Of a stretch of 64,000 nt of DNA, positions 11,100-20,645 are shown piece by piece. The stretch's first letter is position 1. Each line of letters begins with the position of its first letter. Under the pieces are notes generated by a model. It made no database searches. It was not told where the DNA came from and was given only the letters and a program-made list of their open reading frames with translations. Made by a program: the position numbers and the translations under genes. Source of the DNA: Rhodoferax potami (lineage in GTDB: Bacteria; Pseudomonadota; Gammaproteobacteria; Burkholderiales; Burkholderiaceae_C); contig NZ_JAVBIJ010000001.1 of NCBI RefSeq assembly GCF_032193765.1, forward strand, positions 1,798,001-1,862,000. Reading direction: 5' to 3'.

Positions 11100-12323
11100 A
11101 TGAAACACATAGCCATCATCGGCGGCGGCATCACCGGCGTTACCAGCGCCTACACCCTGGCCAAGGCCGGCTACAAGGTCACCCTGATCGAGAAGAACCG
11201 CTACGCGGGCATGGAAACGTCCTATGCCAACGGCGGCCAACTCTCGGCCTCCAACGCCGAGGTCTGGACACACCCCAGCACCCTCGTGAAGGGGCTGAAA
11301 TGGATGTTCACCAAGGACGCGCCCTTGCTCATGAACCCCGCGCCCACCTGGCACAAGCTGAGCTGGATGACCGAATTTGTGGCCTCCATCCCGAAGTACC
11401 GCGAGAACACCGAAGCCACCACCCGCTTGGCCATTGCGGCCCGCGAACACCTGTTTGCCTGGGCGCAGGCCGAAGGCATTGACTTCGACCACCAGCGCAA
11501 GGGCATCCTGCACATTTACCGCAACAAGGCGGGTTTTGAACACGCGGGCAAGGTCTCCACCATGCTGGCAGCCGGTGGCCTCTCGCGCCGCACTGTCACG
11601 CCGGAGGAAATGCGCTACATCGAGCCCACCCTGCAAGGCAGTTACTACGGCGGCTACTACACCGAGAGCGATTCCACCGGCGACATTCACAAGTTCACCC
11701 ACGGTCTGTCGCAAGCCTGTGCGCGCCTCGGTGTAACCACGCTTTACGGCCACCAGGTCGCCGGCGCCAGCACCGACGGCACGGTTGCCACCCTGGAGTT
11801 GCAACACGAGGGCGGCACAGAGACCCACCGGTTTGACGGCGTGGTGGTGTGCGCCGGTGTGCACGGCCGCGGCATTGCGGCGCAACTGGGCGACCGGCTG
11901 AACATCTATCCGGTCAAGGGCTACTCGATCACCGTGCAACTGAACGACGAATCCAGCCAGCAAGCCGCGCCTTGGGTCAGCCTCTTGGACGACGAGACCA
12001 AGCTGGTCACCAGCCGCTTGGGCGCGGACCGCTTCCGCGTGGCAGGCACCGCCGAGTACAACGGCATTGACTACGACATCCGCGCCGACCGCATCCGCCC
12101 GCTAATTGCTTGGGTGAACCAGCTCTTCCCCGGTGTGAACACCCGCCGCTGCGAACCCTGGGCCGGCCTGCGCCCCATGATGCCCAACATGATGCCCCGC
12201 GTGGGCCGCGGCAAGCGCAACAACGTGTTCTACAACACCGGCCACGGCCACTTGGGCTGGACGCTCTCGGCCATCACCGCCCACCAGTTGGCTGGGCATG
12301 TGCACCAGCAGCTGCCGGCCTGA
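11100..12323 (+). CDS. dadA: D-amino acid dehydrogenase (DadA type)
   Basis: A 407-residue FAD-dependent dehydrogenase of the DAO superfamily, expected to deaminate D-amino acids (and possibly glycine) and pass electrons to the membrane quinone pool. The FAD motif GGGITG is at residues 9-14, followed by TLIEKNRYAGMETSYANGGQ, a hallmark of DadA. The C-terminal FYNTGHGHLGWTLS is the second FAD contact. Length is close to E. coli DadA (432). It begins 66 bases after the second glycine riboswitch and is followed by sdaA 33 bp later, so the two probably form an operon. Glycine control makes a glycine-linked role attractive, but D-alanine or D-serine is the family default. Confidence 0.9.
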   Translation: MKHIAIIGGGITGVTSAYTLAKAGYKVTLIEKNRYAGMETSYANGGQLSASNAEVWTHPSTLVKGLKWMFTKDAPLLMNPAPTWHKLSWMTEFVASIPKYRENTEATTRLAIAAREHLFAWAQAEGIDFDHQRKGILHIYRNKAGFEHAGKVSTMLAAGGLSRRTVTPEEMRYIEPTLQGSYYGGYYTESDSTGDIHKFTHGLSQACARLGVTTLYGHQVAGASTDGTVATLELQHEGGTETHRFDGVVVCAGVHGRGIAAQLGDRLNIYPVKGYSITVQLNDESSQQAAPWVSLLDDETKLVTSRLGADRFRVAGTAEYNGIDYDIRADRIRPLIAWVNQLFPGVNTRRCEPWAGLRPMMPNMMPRVGRGKRNNVFYNTGHGHLGWTLSAITAHQLAGHVHQQLPA

Positions 12324-12356
12324 ACTACCATTTCTCACCGCCCTTAGGAAACCACC

Positions 12357-13745
12357 ATGGCAGTCTCCGTATTCGACCTGTTCAAAATCGGCATCGGTCC
12401 CAGCAGCTCGCACACGGTGGGGCCCATGCGGGCCGCCCGCCTGTTTGTGGGCCGCCTTCTGCATGAGGGGCTGCTCGCCCGCACCGCCACCGTGCGCTGC
12501 TGGCTGCATGGCTCCCTGGGCGCTACGGGCAAGGGCCACGCCAGCGATGTAGCGGTGCTGTTGGGCCTCTCCGGGCTGGAACCCGACACGGTGGAGGTGG
12601 AGCAGATTGCGCCCACGCTGGCCGACATACGCGGCAACAAAAGCATCCAGCTGGCGGGGCAGCACACGATTGCCTTCAACGAAAAAGACGACCTGCTCTT
12701 CATGCGCGCGCCCCTGCCCTTCCATGCCAACGGAATGCGTTTGGTGGCGCTGGATGCTGCAGGTCAGGAGCTGGCCAACCGGGTGTACTACTCCGTAGGC
12801 GGCGGCTTTATCGTGAGTGACGAGGTAGCCGCCGACGGCAGTCGCCAAAAGGTGATTGCTCCAGACGCTACCGTGCTGCCCCTGCCCTTCACCAGTGGCG
12901 AAATGCTGCTGGAGGTGGCACGCCGCGAGGACTTAAGCATTGCCCAGGTGATGCGCCGCAACGAACAGCACTGGCGCAGCGATGCGGAGATTGACGCCGG
13001 CCTGCTGCGTATCTGGAATGTGATGCAAGACTGCGTGAAGCGCGGCTGTGCGACCGAGGGCGTGCTGCCGGGCGGCTTCAAGGTCAAGCGCCGTGCCAAG
13101 GCCCTGCGTGATGCGCTGGTGTCCAAACCTGAGGAGGCCTTGCGTGATCCGCTGCAGGTGCTGGACTGGGTCAACCTCTATGCCCTGGCTGTGAACGAAG
13201 AAAACGCAGCCGGCAGCCGCGTCGTCACCGCACCCACCAACGGGGCAGCCGGCATCATCCCCGCTGTGCTGCACTACTACAGCCGTTTTGTGCCGGGCGC
13301 GAGTGATGCCGGTGTGATCGACTTTTTGCTGACCGCTGCGGCCATCGGTATCTTGTACAAAGAGAACGCCTCCATCAGCGGCGCCGAGGTGGGCTGCCAA
13401 GGCGAAGTAGGCGTGGCCTGCAGCATGGCTGCTGCCGCCTTGTGCGCGGTGATGGGCGGCACGCCTGAGCAGGTGGAGAACGCCGCCGAAATCGGCATGG
13501 AGCACCACTTGGGCCTGACCTGCGACCCGGTGGGCGGGCTGGTACAGATTCCGTGCATCGAGCGCAACGCCATTGCATCGGTCAAAGCCATCAACGCCGC
13601 CCGCATGGCGCTGCGCGGCGACGGCAGCCACTTCGTGAGCCTGGACAAGGTCATCAAGACCATGCGCGAAACCGGCGCGGACATGAAAACCAAATACAAA
13701 GAGACGGCCCGCGGCGGGCTGGCGGTGAACATCGTGGAGTGCTGA
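12357..13745 (+). CDS. sdaA: L-serine ammonia-lyase, iron-sulfur type
   Basis: A 462-residue single-chain serine deaminase (serine to pyruvate plus ammonia). The N-terminal [13 protein letters not shown] starts the beta domain. The C-terminal catalytic half has [17 protein letters not shown] and [13 protein letters not shown] with the cysteines expected to ligate the [4Fe-4S] cluster. Length matches SdaA (about 455). The ATG follows TAGGAAACCACC, a usable ribosome site. Downstream of dadA and the glycine riboswitch, it would drain serine made from glycine through the cleavage system and serine hydroxymethyltransferase. Confidence 0.96.
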   Translation: MAVSVFDLFKIGIGPSSSHTVGPMRAARLFVGRLLHEGLLARTATVRCWLHGSLGATGKGHASDVAVLLGLSGLEPDTVEVEQIAPTLADIRGNKSIQLAGQHTIAFNEKDDLLFMRAPLPFHANGMRLVALDAAGQELANRVYYSVGGGFIVSDEVAADGSRQKVIAPDATVLPLPFTSGEMLLEVARREDLSIAQVMRRNEQHWRSDAEIDAGLLRIWNVMQDCVKRGCATEGVLPGGFKVKRRAKALRDALVSKPEEALRDPLQVLDWVNLYALAVNEENAAGSRVVTAPTNGAAGIIPAVLHYYSRFVPGASDAGVIDFLLTAAAIGILYKENASISGAEVGCQGEVGVACSMAAAALCAVMGGTPEQVENAAEIGMEHHLGLTCDPVGGLVQIPCIERNAIASVKAINAARMALRGDGSHFVSLDKVIKTMRETGADMKTKYKETARGGLAVNIVEC

Positions 13746-13807
13746 TCGGCAGCGACTGAGCGCCCTGGCGAGGGCACAATTCCTGTTTACTTCAAGGGAG
13801 TTAGGTC

Positions 13808-14368
13808 ATGCTCAAAAGTACGTTGTTTGCGTTAACGACAGCCGTTGTTTTGACGGGCTGTGCGAGCCTGCCAACCAGCGCACTCGACGGGTCTGTGGGG
13901 GTCGATGGCGTGGCGTGCGTAGGCACCCCGCAGGTACCTGCGCAAGGCGTACAGGCCTCGGACAACCCGGCATTGCTGGCCGTGGCCCGATTGCCCAGCG
14001 ACAAGGGCGGCGTGTGCGAAGCCAAGGTGCTGGCCGTCACCGCACCGGTGGCGCTGTACCGGGTGTTTGATGCCGACAAGCCGTACACCCAATGGGGCGG
14101 CTGGTGGTCCCTGCAGCCACCTTCGGGCACCAAAGAGCAATACCGGGCGGATAACGCCATCTGCCCGGAGTGGAGCCCTTTGAACAAGGTGGTGTCCTGC
14201 CAGGTGCGGCCCGGCAGCCAGCTGGTGATAGGCACCACCCAAAGCGCGCAGTGTGCCGATGGCAGCATCTACCCCAAGACAGCCCAAACCCAAGTGTTTG
14301 TGCCCAACGACAGCCGAGCCGGCATCGTGCATGTGGGCGCGTGTAGCGCAGCGAGCGACTGGCCTTGA
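13808..14368 (+). CDS. Hypothetical lipoprotein
   Basis: A 186-residue protein with a classic lipoprotein signal peptide: a positively charged start, a hydrophobic core and the lipobox LTGC at residues 16-19. I recognise no domain in the mature part. It has several further cysteines and tryptophans (WGGWWSLQP, CPEWSPL, SCQVRPGS) that may form disulfides in the periplasm. AAGGGAGTTAGG ahead of the ATG is a good ribosome site. It converges with the membrane-protein gene at 14378. Confidence 0.75.
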   Translation: MLKSTLFALTTAVVLTGCASLPTSALDGSVGVDGVACVGTPQVPAQGVQASDNPALLAVARLPSDKGGVCEAKVLAVTAPVALYRVFDADKPYTQWGGWWSLQPPSGTKEQYRADNAICPEWSPLNKVVSCQVRPGSQLVIGTTQSAQCADGSIYPKTAQTQVFVPNDSRAGIVHVGACSAASDWP

Positions 14369-14377
14369 GGCCGCAGA

Positions 14378-15061
14378 TCAGGCCAGCGCGTTGCGCACGA
14401 TGGCGGTGCGCAAGCGCGTCAGCTCTTCCACACCCAATATGTCGCGCAGCTGGGCCACGACGCGGCTGACGGCGGCTACATCGGTGATGGGTTCGCCTTC
14501 CCACTCGGTACCCATGTGCTCGGTGCCCAGCACTTCGGCAAACTGGCGATAGGTTTCTGTCATGCGCTGCACACTGCCCTCGCCTTCGGGGAACAAGCGC
14601 TCGGCGCGGTCGTTGGCGCCTATACGGCGCAGGGCCCGCTCAAAGGGTTCCAGACGTGCCTCCACATCGCGGGTGATCCAGAGCACATATTTCTGTTTGA
14701 TCTGCAGGAGTCGGTCGGAGTGGTCCAAGGCTTCCTGCGTGGGGCCTTCGCGGAACAAGGTGCGCAATGCGGACAAGACTTCGGCCACATATTCCTCGCA
14801 AAAGGCCACGTGCTTGTCGAAAGCGATAGACGCCATGTGCGAGCCTGCAGCCAGAGAAAACCGCTGCTGGGTTTCAGCGAGCTGGTTCTCCTGCTGGCGC
14901 TTGGCTTGCTCGCGCAGGATGTCCACCACTACCGCCGACAGCGCGCCGAAGATGGGCACGGCCGCCAGCGTTTGCACCAGCTCGCCGTGCGGCAGCAACA
15001 GCACCGCGCCCAGCGCGACGAGGATGACGGCCAACAGAACCAGAATGTGTTTGCGTTGCAT
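14378..15061 (-). CDS. Hypothetical membrane protein with cytoplasmic helical region
   Basis: 227 residues. Residues 5-24 and about 30-50 are hydrophobic and should form a membrane hairpin. They are followed by a charged, Gln/Glu-rich helix (REQAKRQQENQLAETQQR) and a soluble C-terminal part. I do not recognise the family. No strong ribosome site precedes the ATG, but the hydrophobic start argues for it. Convergent with the lipoprotein gene. Confidence 0.7.
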   Translation of the reverse strand: MQRKHILVLLAVILVALGAVLLLPHGELVQTLAAVPIFGALSAVVVDILREQAKRQQENQLAETQQRFSLAAGSHMASIAFDKHVAFCEEYVAEVLSALRTLFREGPTQEALDHSDRLLQIKQKYVLWITRDVEARLEPFERALRRIGANDRAERLFPEGEGSVQRMTETYRQFAEVLGTEHMGTEWEGEPITDVAAVSRVVAQLRDILGVEELTRLRTAIVRNALA

Positions 15062-15130
15062 ACGAGCGAGGGGAGAGCTTTACCAAAGTACGACTGTAGC
15101 GCGACAGTCCCCCTGCGCCGCCTACACACC

Positions 15131-15193
15131 GATTGCTATCAAATAGATAGCTGGATGCACACAAGAAATGGGCGCTACAGGCACTTTTGATGC
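15131..15193 (+). repeat. Interspersed hairpin repeat, copy D (intergenic)
   Basis: Begins GATTGCTATC; GCTATC (15135-15140) pairs with GATAGC (15146-15151), six pairs with a five-base loop. Then TGGATGCACACAAGAAATGG, GCGCTACAGGCACTTTTGATGC. It is the longest copy here and lies in the 259-bp gap between the divergent membrane-protein and beta-barrel genes, which holds no other gene. Confidence 0.75.
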
Positions 15194-15320
15194 ATAAGCA
15201 CTGTGTAACAAACATCTGCTTGCAAGCAGATTACAAAGCTTTACCCAGGTTTGCCAAAGCTGCAAACGCGCTTCACAGCCGACGCGCACCATGAAGGTCC
15301 CTTCACTTAGGAACCTCTCC

Positions 15321-15917
15321 ATGAAAAAACTGTTGATCACGTCTTTTGTTCTCGGCTCTTTGACAGCAGGCTCTGCCTTTGCCGCAGGCCCCACGGCAGC
15401 CCCGGACCTGTCCGGCTTCAGCATCGGCACCAATGCCGAGTTTTCTCGCGGCAGCGTGACGGCCAACGACGGCAGCTCGGACGGCGGGGCCACCACCAGT
15501 GCCGGCATTAATGCCCGCTACGACTGGGCCCTGACGCCCACCTTCGCAGTCGGCCTGGGCGCCAGCTACAGCACCGGCAACCATGCGTTCGGCAGCTACG
15601 CCAACGGCACTGCAGCGAGCATCAACAACCGCTATTCGATTGACATCGTGCCCACGGTAGCCCTGTCCAACGACATTCAGTTGTTCGGCAAGGTCTCCTC
15701 GATTTACGGTAACGCGGCTTCCAGCGACGGCGTCAACAACCACGATGTGCAAGGCGTGGTCTACGGTGTCGGCGTGCGCAAGATGCTGGACAAAAATCTG
15801 TACGTGCAGGCCGGTTACGACCTGAACAAATTCCGCGATGTGACCTACAACAATGGCACCACTGCCAGCCTGCAAGAGAACGTGTACAGCGTGGGTATCG
15901 GCTACAAGTTCCGCTAA
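15321..15917 (+). CDS. Outer-membrane beta-barrel protein
   Basis: 198 residues. The ATG at 15321 is preferred over the in-frame ATG at 15291 because it has AGGAACC upstream and begins a clean signal peptide, MKKLLITSFVLGSLTAGSAF, with cleavage after AFA. The mature protein alternates Gly/Asn/Thr-rich turns with amphipathic strands (DWALTPTFAVGLGASYSTG, YSIDIVPTVALSNDIQLFG, VYSVGIGYKFR), the pattern of an OmpW/OmpX-like small porin fold. The specific family is not recognised. A role in outer-membrane integrity or small-molecule passage is inference. Confidence 0.8.
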   Translation: MKKLLITSFVLGSLTAGSAFAAGPTAAPDLSGFSIGTNAEFSRGSVTANDGSSDGGATTSAGINARYDWALTPTFAVGLGASYSTGNHAFGSYANGTAASINNRYSIDIVPTVALSNDIQLFGKVSSIYGNAASSDGVNNHDVQGVVYGVGVRKMLDKNLYVQAGYDLNKFRDVTYNNGTTASLQENVYSVGIGYKFR

Positions 15918-15933
15918 CCAGCGCAGCAAAACA

Positions 15934-15989
15934 GGGGGTAACGCTGGGCCCCCAACCACCGGGGGCCCGGGCTGAAACCCGTTACTCCC
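15934..15989 (+). promoter_or_regulatory. Large two-stage hairpin in the chaA leader
   Basis: An outer stem GGGGGTAACG (15934-15943) pairs with CGTTACTCCC (15980-15989), ten pairs with one G-U. An inner stem GGGCCCCC (15946-15953) pairs with GGGGGCCC (15961-15968). It begins 17 bases after the beta-barrel stop and about 105 bases before the chaA ATG. No T run follows, so it is not a standard terminator; it could be a leader structure. Confidence 0.55.
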
Positions 15990-16094
15990 GAGCGGCTGAA
16001 TGGATAAACCGCAGTTTTGCAGGGCGCGCGCGATAAGCAGGTAAATTCGAGGGGTCCTACCCTCTCGCTATTGACCCAACCCGACGCTGCGCCC

Positions 16095-17177
16095 ATGCCC
16101 ACTTCCACACCCGCCCTTCCCTACTGGACGATTGCTTGGCCCTTAGTTGCCTGGGCGCTTCTAGCAGGCCAGGCCGCGGGCATGACGGGCAGCATCTACA
16201 TCGGGCTCATGGCCGTGGGCTTGGTGGGTGCAGTGTTGGCGGCAGTGCACCATGCAGAGGTGGTCGCCCACAAGGTGGGTGAGCCCTACGGCACGCTGGT
16301 GCTGGCGCTGGCGATCACGATCATCGAGGTGGCACTGATCGTGTCCATGATGCTGGCCGGAGGCCCTGCCACCACCGCGCTGGCCCGCGACACGGTGTTT
16401 GCGGCTGTGATGTTGATTCTGAATGGCATTGTGGGCATTTGCCTGTTGGCCGGCGGCAGCCGCCACCGGGAACAGACCTTCGGGCAACTGGGCGTCAGTG
16501 CATCGCTCACCACACTGGCTGCGATCGCGGTGCTCACGCTGGTCTTGCCCAACTACACCACCAGCATTGCCGGGCCGGTCTACACGGCCAGCCAATTGGC
16601 GTTTGTGGCGATTGTGTCGCTCGTGCTGTATGGCACTTTTGTGCTGGTGCAAACCGTGCGCCACCGCGATTATTTTTTGCCGGCCCAAGCCGACTCTGAC
16701 AGCCATGCCCCCCCGCCCTCGGGCCGGATAGCGGCGGCGAGCGGTTTATTGCTAATCGTGGGCCTGGTCGCCGTGGTGCTGCTTGCCAAGGGCCTGGCGC
16801 CCACCATCGAGGCGGCAGTGGCCCACGCTGGTGCGCCCAAGGCGGTGGTGGGCATCATCATTGCCATGGTGGTGCTGCTCCCTGAAGGGCTGGCAGCCTA
16901 CCGCGCAGCCCAAGCCAACCGCCTGCAGACCAGTTTGAACCTGGCACTGGGCTCAGCATTGGCGAGCATCGGCCTGACAATTCCGGCCGTTGCGATTGTT
17001 TCTTTGGCCACGGGCTGGACGCTCACGCTGGGGCTTGATCTGAAGTCGGTGGTGCTGCTGCTTTTGTCACTGTTTGTGACCAGCCTCTCCTTGAGCACCG
17101 GCCGCACCACGGTGCTACAAGGCACCGTGCACCTGGTGCTACTGGCAACCTACCTGTTCACCACCATCGTGCCCTGA
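16095..17177 (+). CDS. chaA: Calcium/proton antiporter (ChaA family)
   Basis: A 360-residue inner-membrane antiporter of the CaCA superfamily, close to E. coli ChaA (366 aa), which expels Ca2+ or Na+/K+ for H+ at alkaline pH. About eleven hydrophobic segments are visible. The two alpha-repeat motifs appear as GTLVLALAITIIEVALI (near residue 70) and VVLLPEGLAAYRAAQANRLQTSLNL (near residue 260), with the acidic residues Glu expected to bind the cation. The ATG at 16095 fits the family N-terminus; an upstream in-frame ATG at 16017 adds 26 non-conserved residues. The leader contains a large hairpin. Confidence 0.92.
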   Translation: MPTSTPALPYWTIAWPLVAWALLAGQAAGMTGSIYIGLMAVGLVGAVLAAVHHAEVVAHKVGEPYGTLVLALAITIIEVALIVSMMLAGGPATTALARDTVFAAVMLILNGIVGICLLAGGSRHREQTFGQLGVSASLTTLAAIAVLTLVLPNYTTSIAGPVYTASQLAFVAIVSLVLYGTFVLVQTVRHRDYFLPAQADSDSHAPPPSGRIAAASGLLLIVGLVAVVLLAKGLAPTIEAAVAHAGAPKAVVGIIIAMVVLLPEGLAAYRAAQANRLQTSLNLALGSALASIGLTIPAVAIVSLATGWTLTLGLDLKSVVLLLLSLFVTSLSLSTGRTTVLQGTVHLVLLATYLFTTIVP

Positions 17178-17250
17178 AGACCCAAACTGCTGATTTCTAG
17201 GCATTTCCGCGAGGGCAGTGCTAAATTAGCGCTTGGTCCAAGGAGTCTTC

Positions 17251-18171
17251 ATGCGCAGGGTTTCCGTTTGGCTAGTCTTTATGTTCACCGTTGTGGGCGG
17301 GCTAATGGGGTGCTCCCCTGCGGATACCGAGCGCCCCCTGACCTACGTTGACACACCACCCGCCGACAGCGCGCCGGTCTACCGTTTGGCAGTGCACCCC
17401 CTGTACAACCCCCACAAGCTGACCGAAATTTATCGCCCCCTGATCAACTACCTCAACGCCCGGATCCCTGGGGTGCGTATGGAGGTCGAGGCGTCCCGCG
17501 ACTACGCCGCGTATGAGGCAAAGATACGCAACGCTGGGCCCGCCTTCTTGCTACCCAACCCCTTGCAAACTCTACTGGCGCAGCAATCGGGTTACCGGGT
17601 CATCGCCATGGCGGGCGACCCGAAGGACTTCAAAGGGATCTTCATCGTTCGCAAAGACTCGGGCATCCGCAAGCCTGAGGACCTGAAAGGCAAGGCAGTG
17701 AGCTACCCCTCCCCCACCGCTTTGGCGGCCGCGATCATGCCTCAGGCGTTTTTGCACAGCCAGGGCTTGCGTGTCATGCAAGACATAGAGAACCAATACG
17801 TCGGCTCCCAAGAGTCTGCGATTTTGAACACCTACATGGGCACCTCAGCGGCCGCAGCCACTTGGCCACCGCCTTGGAGAGTTTTCCAAAAAGACCATCC
17901 AGAAGAAGCTGCCCAGCTGCAACAAATATGGGAAACACCGCACCTGATCAACAACTCGGTTATGGTGCATGCGCGTGTACCCGAAAAGCTGGCCAAAGAG
18001 GTGCAAGCCCTGTTGTTTGGCTTGAACCAGTCCCCGGAAGGCAAACAGATCTTGCAGTCCCTGGAGACTGCGGTGTTTGCCGCAGCCGATGATCGGAGCT
18101 ACGAAGTGGTTCGCAATTACCTGCAAGAGTTCGAGACAACCGTGCGGCCCGTGATGCTGCCAACGCCCTGA
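17251..18171 (+). CDS. PhnD-like periplasmic binding lipoprotein
   Basis: A 306-residue phosphate/phosphite/phosphonate-type substrate-binding protein. It has a lipoprotein signal with lipobox GLMGCS (Cys near residue 21) and the two-lobed PBP features YRLAVHPLYNPHKLTEIYRP, EAKIRNAGPAFLLPNP and DLKGKAVSYPSPTALAA. An ATG at 17251 with CAAGGAG six bases upstream is clearly the start; a TTG 18 bases earlier is not needed. No ABC ATPase or permease follows; instead its stop overlaps the start of a membrane GGDEF-EAL gene (TGATG at 18169-18173). This suggests it senses a ligand for that protein rather than feeding a transporter. Confidence 0.9.
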   Translation: MRRVSVWLVFMFTVVGGLMGCSPADTERPLTYVDTPPADSAPVYRLAVHPLYNPHKLTEIYRPLINYLNARIPGVRMEVEASRDYAAYEAKIRNAGPAFLLPNPLQTLLAQQSGYRVIAMAGDPKDFKGIFIVRKDSGIRKPEDLKGKAVSYPSPTALAAAIMPQAFLHSQGLRVMQDIENQYVGSQESAILNTYMGTSAAAATWPPPWRVFQKDHPEEAAQLQQIWETPHLINNSVMVHARVPEKLAKEVQALLFGLNQSPEGKQILQSLETAVFAAADDRSYEVVRNYLQEFETTVRPVMLPTP

Positions 18172-20645
18172 TGAGCCGCCATTTCTCGTTACGCACACTG
18201 TTGCTGGGCAGTCTGCGGCGTCAACTCATGGCCGGTATGGGGATCGTCGTCAGCCTGATGATGGCCATGTTGGTGTGGCAGTGGGCAGCCAGACAGCACG
18301 CCGACCTCAAAAACCAACAAACCGAGCAAGCCATCGCTTTGGCAGAGAGCATTGCGCTGTCATCTAGTGTCTGGGTTGCCTCGCGCGATGTGGCCGGCCT
18401 CCAGGAGATCGCCACTAACTCAGCGGGCTACCCGGATGTGCGCTTTGTGATTTTGCTGGACCGGCAAGGCCAAGTGCTGGCGCACTCGGACCCCGCGTTT
18501 CTAGGCAAATTTATGCCCGATCTCCCGGCAAGCGCCAGTGCCGAGACCACGATTATTCAGAATGCCAGCTCGCTCCTGGATCTGGCCAGCCCCGTCATGC
18601 TGGACCAGGAGCATTTGGGCTGGGTGCGAATCGGGATTGGGCGCACCCAACTGGACACACGCATCAAAGAGCTGCTGAAAAGCGGTCTGATTTATTTGCT
18701 CAGTGGCGCCTTGATGATTGTGTTTTTTGCGTCGGTGACCGGCCGCTATTTCACCCGCCGCCTGAGTGCGATCAGCCGGGTCGCCGAGGCGGTGCGCACC
18801 GGCGATACCAGCCAGCGGGTGAGCATGCGGGGCACCGATGAGGCTGCAAGCCTGGCGCGTGAGTTCAACAACATGCTGGACACCCTGCAGCAGCGCGAAA
18901 GCGAGCTGCTGCAGTCCAAGGATGCTTTGCGCATCGCCGCCACCGCCTTTGAGTCCAACGATGTGATGTTTGTGTGCGATGCCCAGTGGCGCATCCTGCA
19001 AGTCAACCGTGCTTTTGAGCGAGTGACAGGCTACACCCCGGAATACGCCGTCGGCAAAACACCCCGCGATTTGCTGGGCTCCAACCTGCAGCGACAAGAC
19101 TTTTACGACACGATGGACGAAACCATCAAAGCCCACGGTAGCTGGCAAGGCGAAGTGTGGGACAAGCGGAGCAACGGCGAAACCTTCCCCGCCTGGAGCA
19201 CCATCACCGCCGTCAAGAGCGCTTCAGGGCAACTGACGCACTATGTGGCCAACCTCTCTGACTTCAGCTCCCGCAAAGCGGCTGAGAACGAGATCAAAAC
19301 ACTGGTGTACTACGACGCGCTCACCATGCTGCCCAACCGGCGCATGCTGATGGACCGTCTAACCACCGCGCTGCACACTGCGCTGAGCCAACAGCGTTTG
19401 GGCGCGCTGTTGTTTGTGGATTTGGATGATTTCAAAACCTTGAACGATACGCTGGGCCACCACCAGGGCGACAGGCTGCTGCAACTCGTGGCAGAGCGCT
19501 TGCAAGCGTGCGTGCGCGGGGCAGACACCGTCGCCCGCCTCGGCGGCGATGAATTCGTGGTGATGCTGGAGGGCCTGAGCGACAACCGCCCCGACGCCGC
19601 CAGGCAAGCCGAGCAAGTCGCGGCAAAGGTCATGGCTGCACTGAATGTGCCTTATGAGCTCGGGTCTGCGGTGCGCAGAAGCACCCCCAGCGTGGGAATC
19701 ACCTTGTTCGGAGACCAGGATGAGCTGATTGACGAGCCGCTCAAGCGCGCAGACCTCGCCATGTACCAGGCGAAAGCGGCGGGCCGCAACACCGCCCGCA
19801 TGTTTGACCCCCAAACCCAGGCGGCAGTCACATTGCGCTCAGAGCTGGAAGCAGCTTTGCGCCAAGCGCTCGAGCAAGAGCAGTTTGTTCTGTATCTGCA
19901 ACCGCAGATCTCCAGCCAGAACGGCGTGGCACGGGTGACCGGTGCCGAGGCGCTCATCCGCTGGCAGCACCCCACCCGCGGGCTGATCGGACCGGTGGAG
20001 TTCATCGGTATTGCGGAAGAGTGCGGCATGATCATTCCAATCGGGCAATGGGTCTTACGCACCGCCTGCAAGCAGCTCGCGCAGTGGAGCACGGTGCCCG
20101 ACTTGGCGCACCTCACGATTGCGGTCAACGTGAGTGCCAAGCAATTCCACGAACCGGACTTTGTGCAGCAGGTGCTGGCGGAGCTGGAGCGCTCTGCAGT
20201 GCCGCCACGGTGCCTGAAGATTGAGATCACCGAGAGCATGTTGATCTCGAATGTCGATGAGGTCATCGCGCGGATGGAGGAACTCCAGCAACACGGTGTC
20301 GGCTTTGCGATGGACGACTTCGGCACCGGCTACTCATCCCTCACCTACCTCAAGCGGCTACCGCTTGATGTCTTGAAGATTGACCAGAGTTTTGTGCGCG
20401 ATGTGCTGGTCGACAGCAACGACGCCGCCATCGTCAACATGATCGTGGCGCTCGCCAACAGCTTGGGCCTGAATGTGATTGCCGAGGGCGTGGAAACTGC
20501 CGAACAAATGCGCTACCTGGCGCAGCAAGGGTGCCGCGCCTACCAGGGCTATTTGTTCAGCAAGCCGGTATCGGCCCGGGAGTTTGAAGACCGGCTTGCT
20601 TCTTTCATCAAGCCAGTCACCAACAGCGAGCTGGCTACGAACTAA
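18171..20645 (+). CDS. Membrane sensor with HAMP, PAS, GGDEF and EAL domains
   Basis: 824 residues. Membrane segments at about 18-39 and 170-190 enclose a periplasmic domain of about 130 residues. Then HAMP (192-245), PAS (250-375), GGDEF (380-545) and EAL (555-810). The GGDEF active site RLGGDEF is intact and has an RxxD inhibitory site (RGAD) exactly five residues ahead. The EAL domain has [20 protein letters not shown] and EGVET, so both cyclic-di-GMP synthesis and hydrolysis look possible. It is translationally coupled to the PhnD-like lipoprotein, the likely periplasmic partner. Its stop overlaps aroC (opposite strand) by four bases. Confidence 0.95.
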   Translation: MSRHFSLRTLLLGSLRRQLMAGMGIVVSLMMAMLVWQWAARQHADLKNQQTEQAIALAESIALSSSVWVASRDVAGLQEIATNSAGYPDVRFVILLDRQGQVLAHSDPAFLGKFMPDLPASASAETTIIQNASSLLDLASPVMLDQEHLGWVRIGIGRTQLDTRIKELLKSGLIYLLSGALMIVFFASVTGRYFTRRLSAISRVAEAVRTGDTSQRVSMRGTDEAASLAREFNNMLDTLQQRESELLQSKDALRIAATAFESNDVMFVCDAQWRILQVNRAFERVTGYTPEYAVGKTPRDLLGSNLQRQDFYDTMDETIKAHGSWQGEVWDKRSNGETFPAWSTITAVKSASGQLTHYVANLSDFSSRKAAENEIKTLVYYDALTMLPNRRMLMDRLTTALHTALSQQRLGALLFVDLDDFKTLNDTLGHHQGDRLLQLVAERLQACVRGADTVARLGGDEFVVMLEGLSDNRPDAARQAEQVAAKVMAALNVPYELGSAVRRSTPSVGITLFGDQDELIDEPLKRADLAMYQAKAAGRNTARMFDPQTQAAVTLRSELEAALRQALEQEQFVLYLQPQISSQNGVARVTGAEALIRWQHPTRGLIGPVEFIGIAEECGMIIPIGQWVLRTACKQLAQWSTVPDLAHLTIAVNVSAKQFHEPDFVQQVLAELERSAVPPRCLKIEITESMLISNVDEVIARMEELQQHGVGFAMDDFGTGYSSLTYLKRLPLDVLKIDQSFVRDVLVDSNDAAIVNMIVALANSLGLNVIAEGVETAEQMRYLAQQGCRAYQGYLFSKPVSAREFEDRLASFIKPVTNSELATN

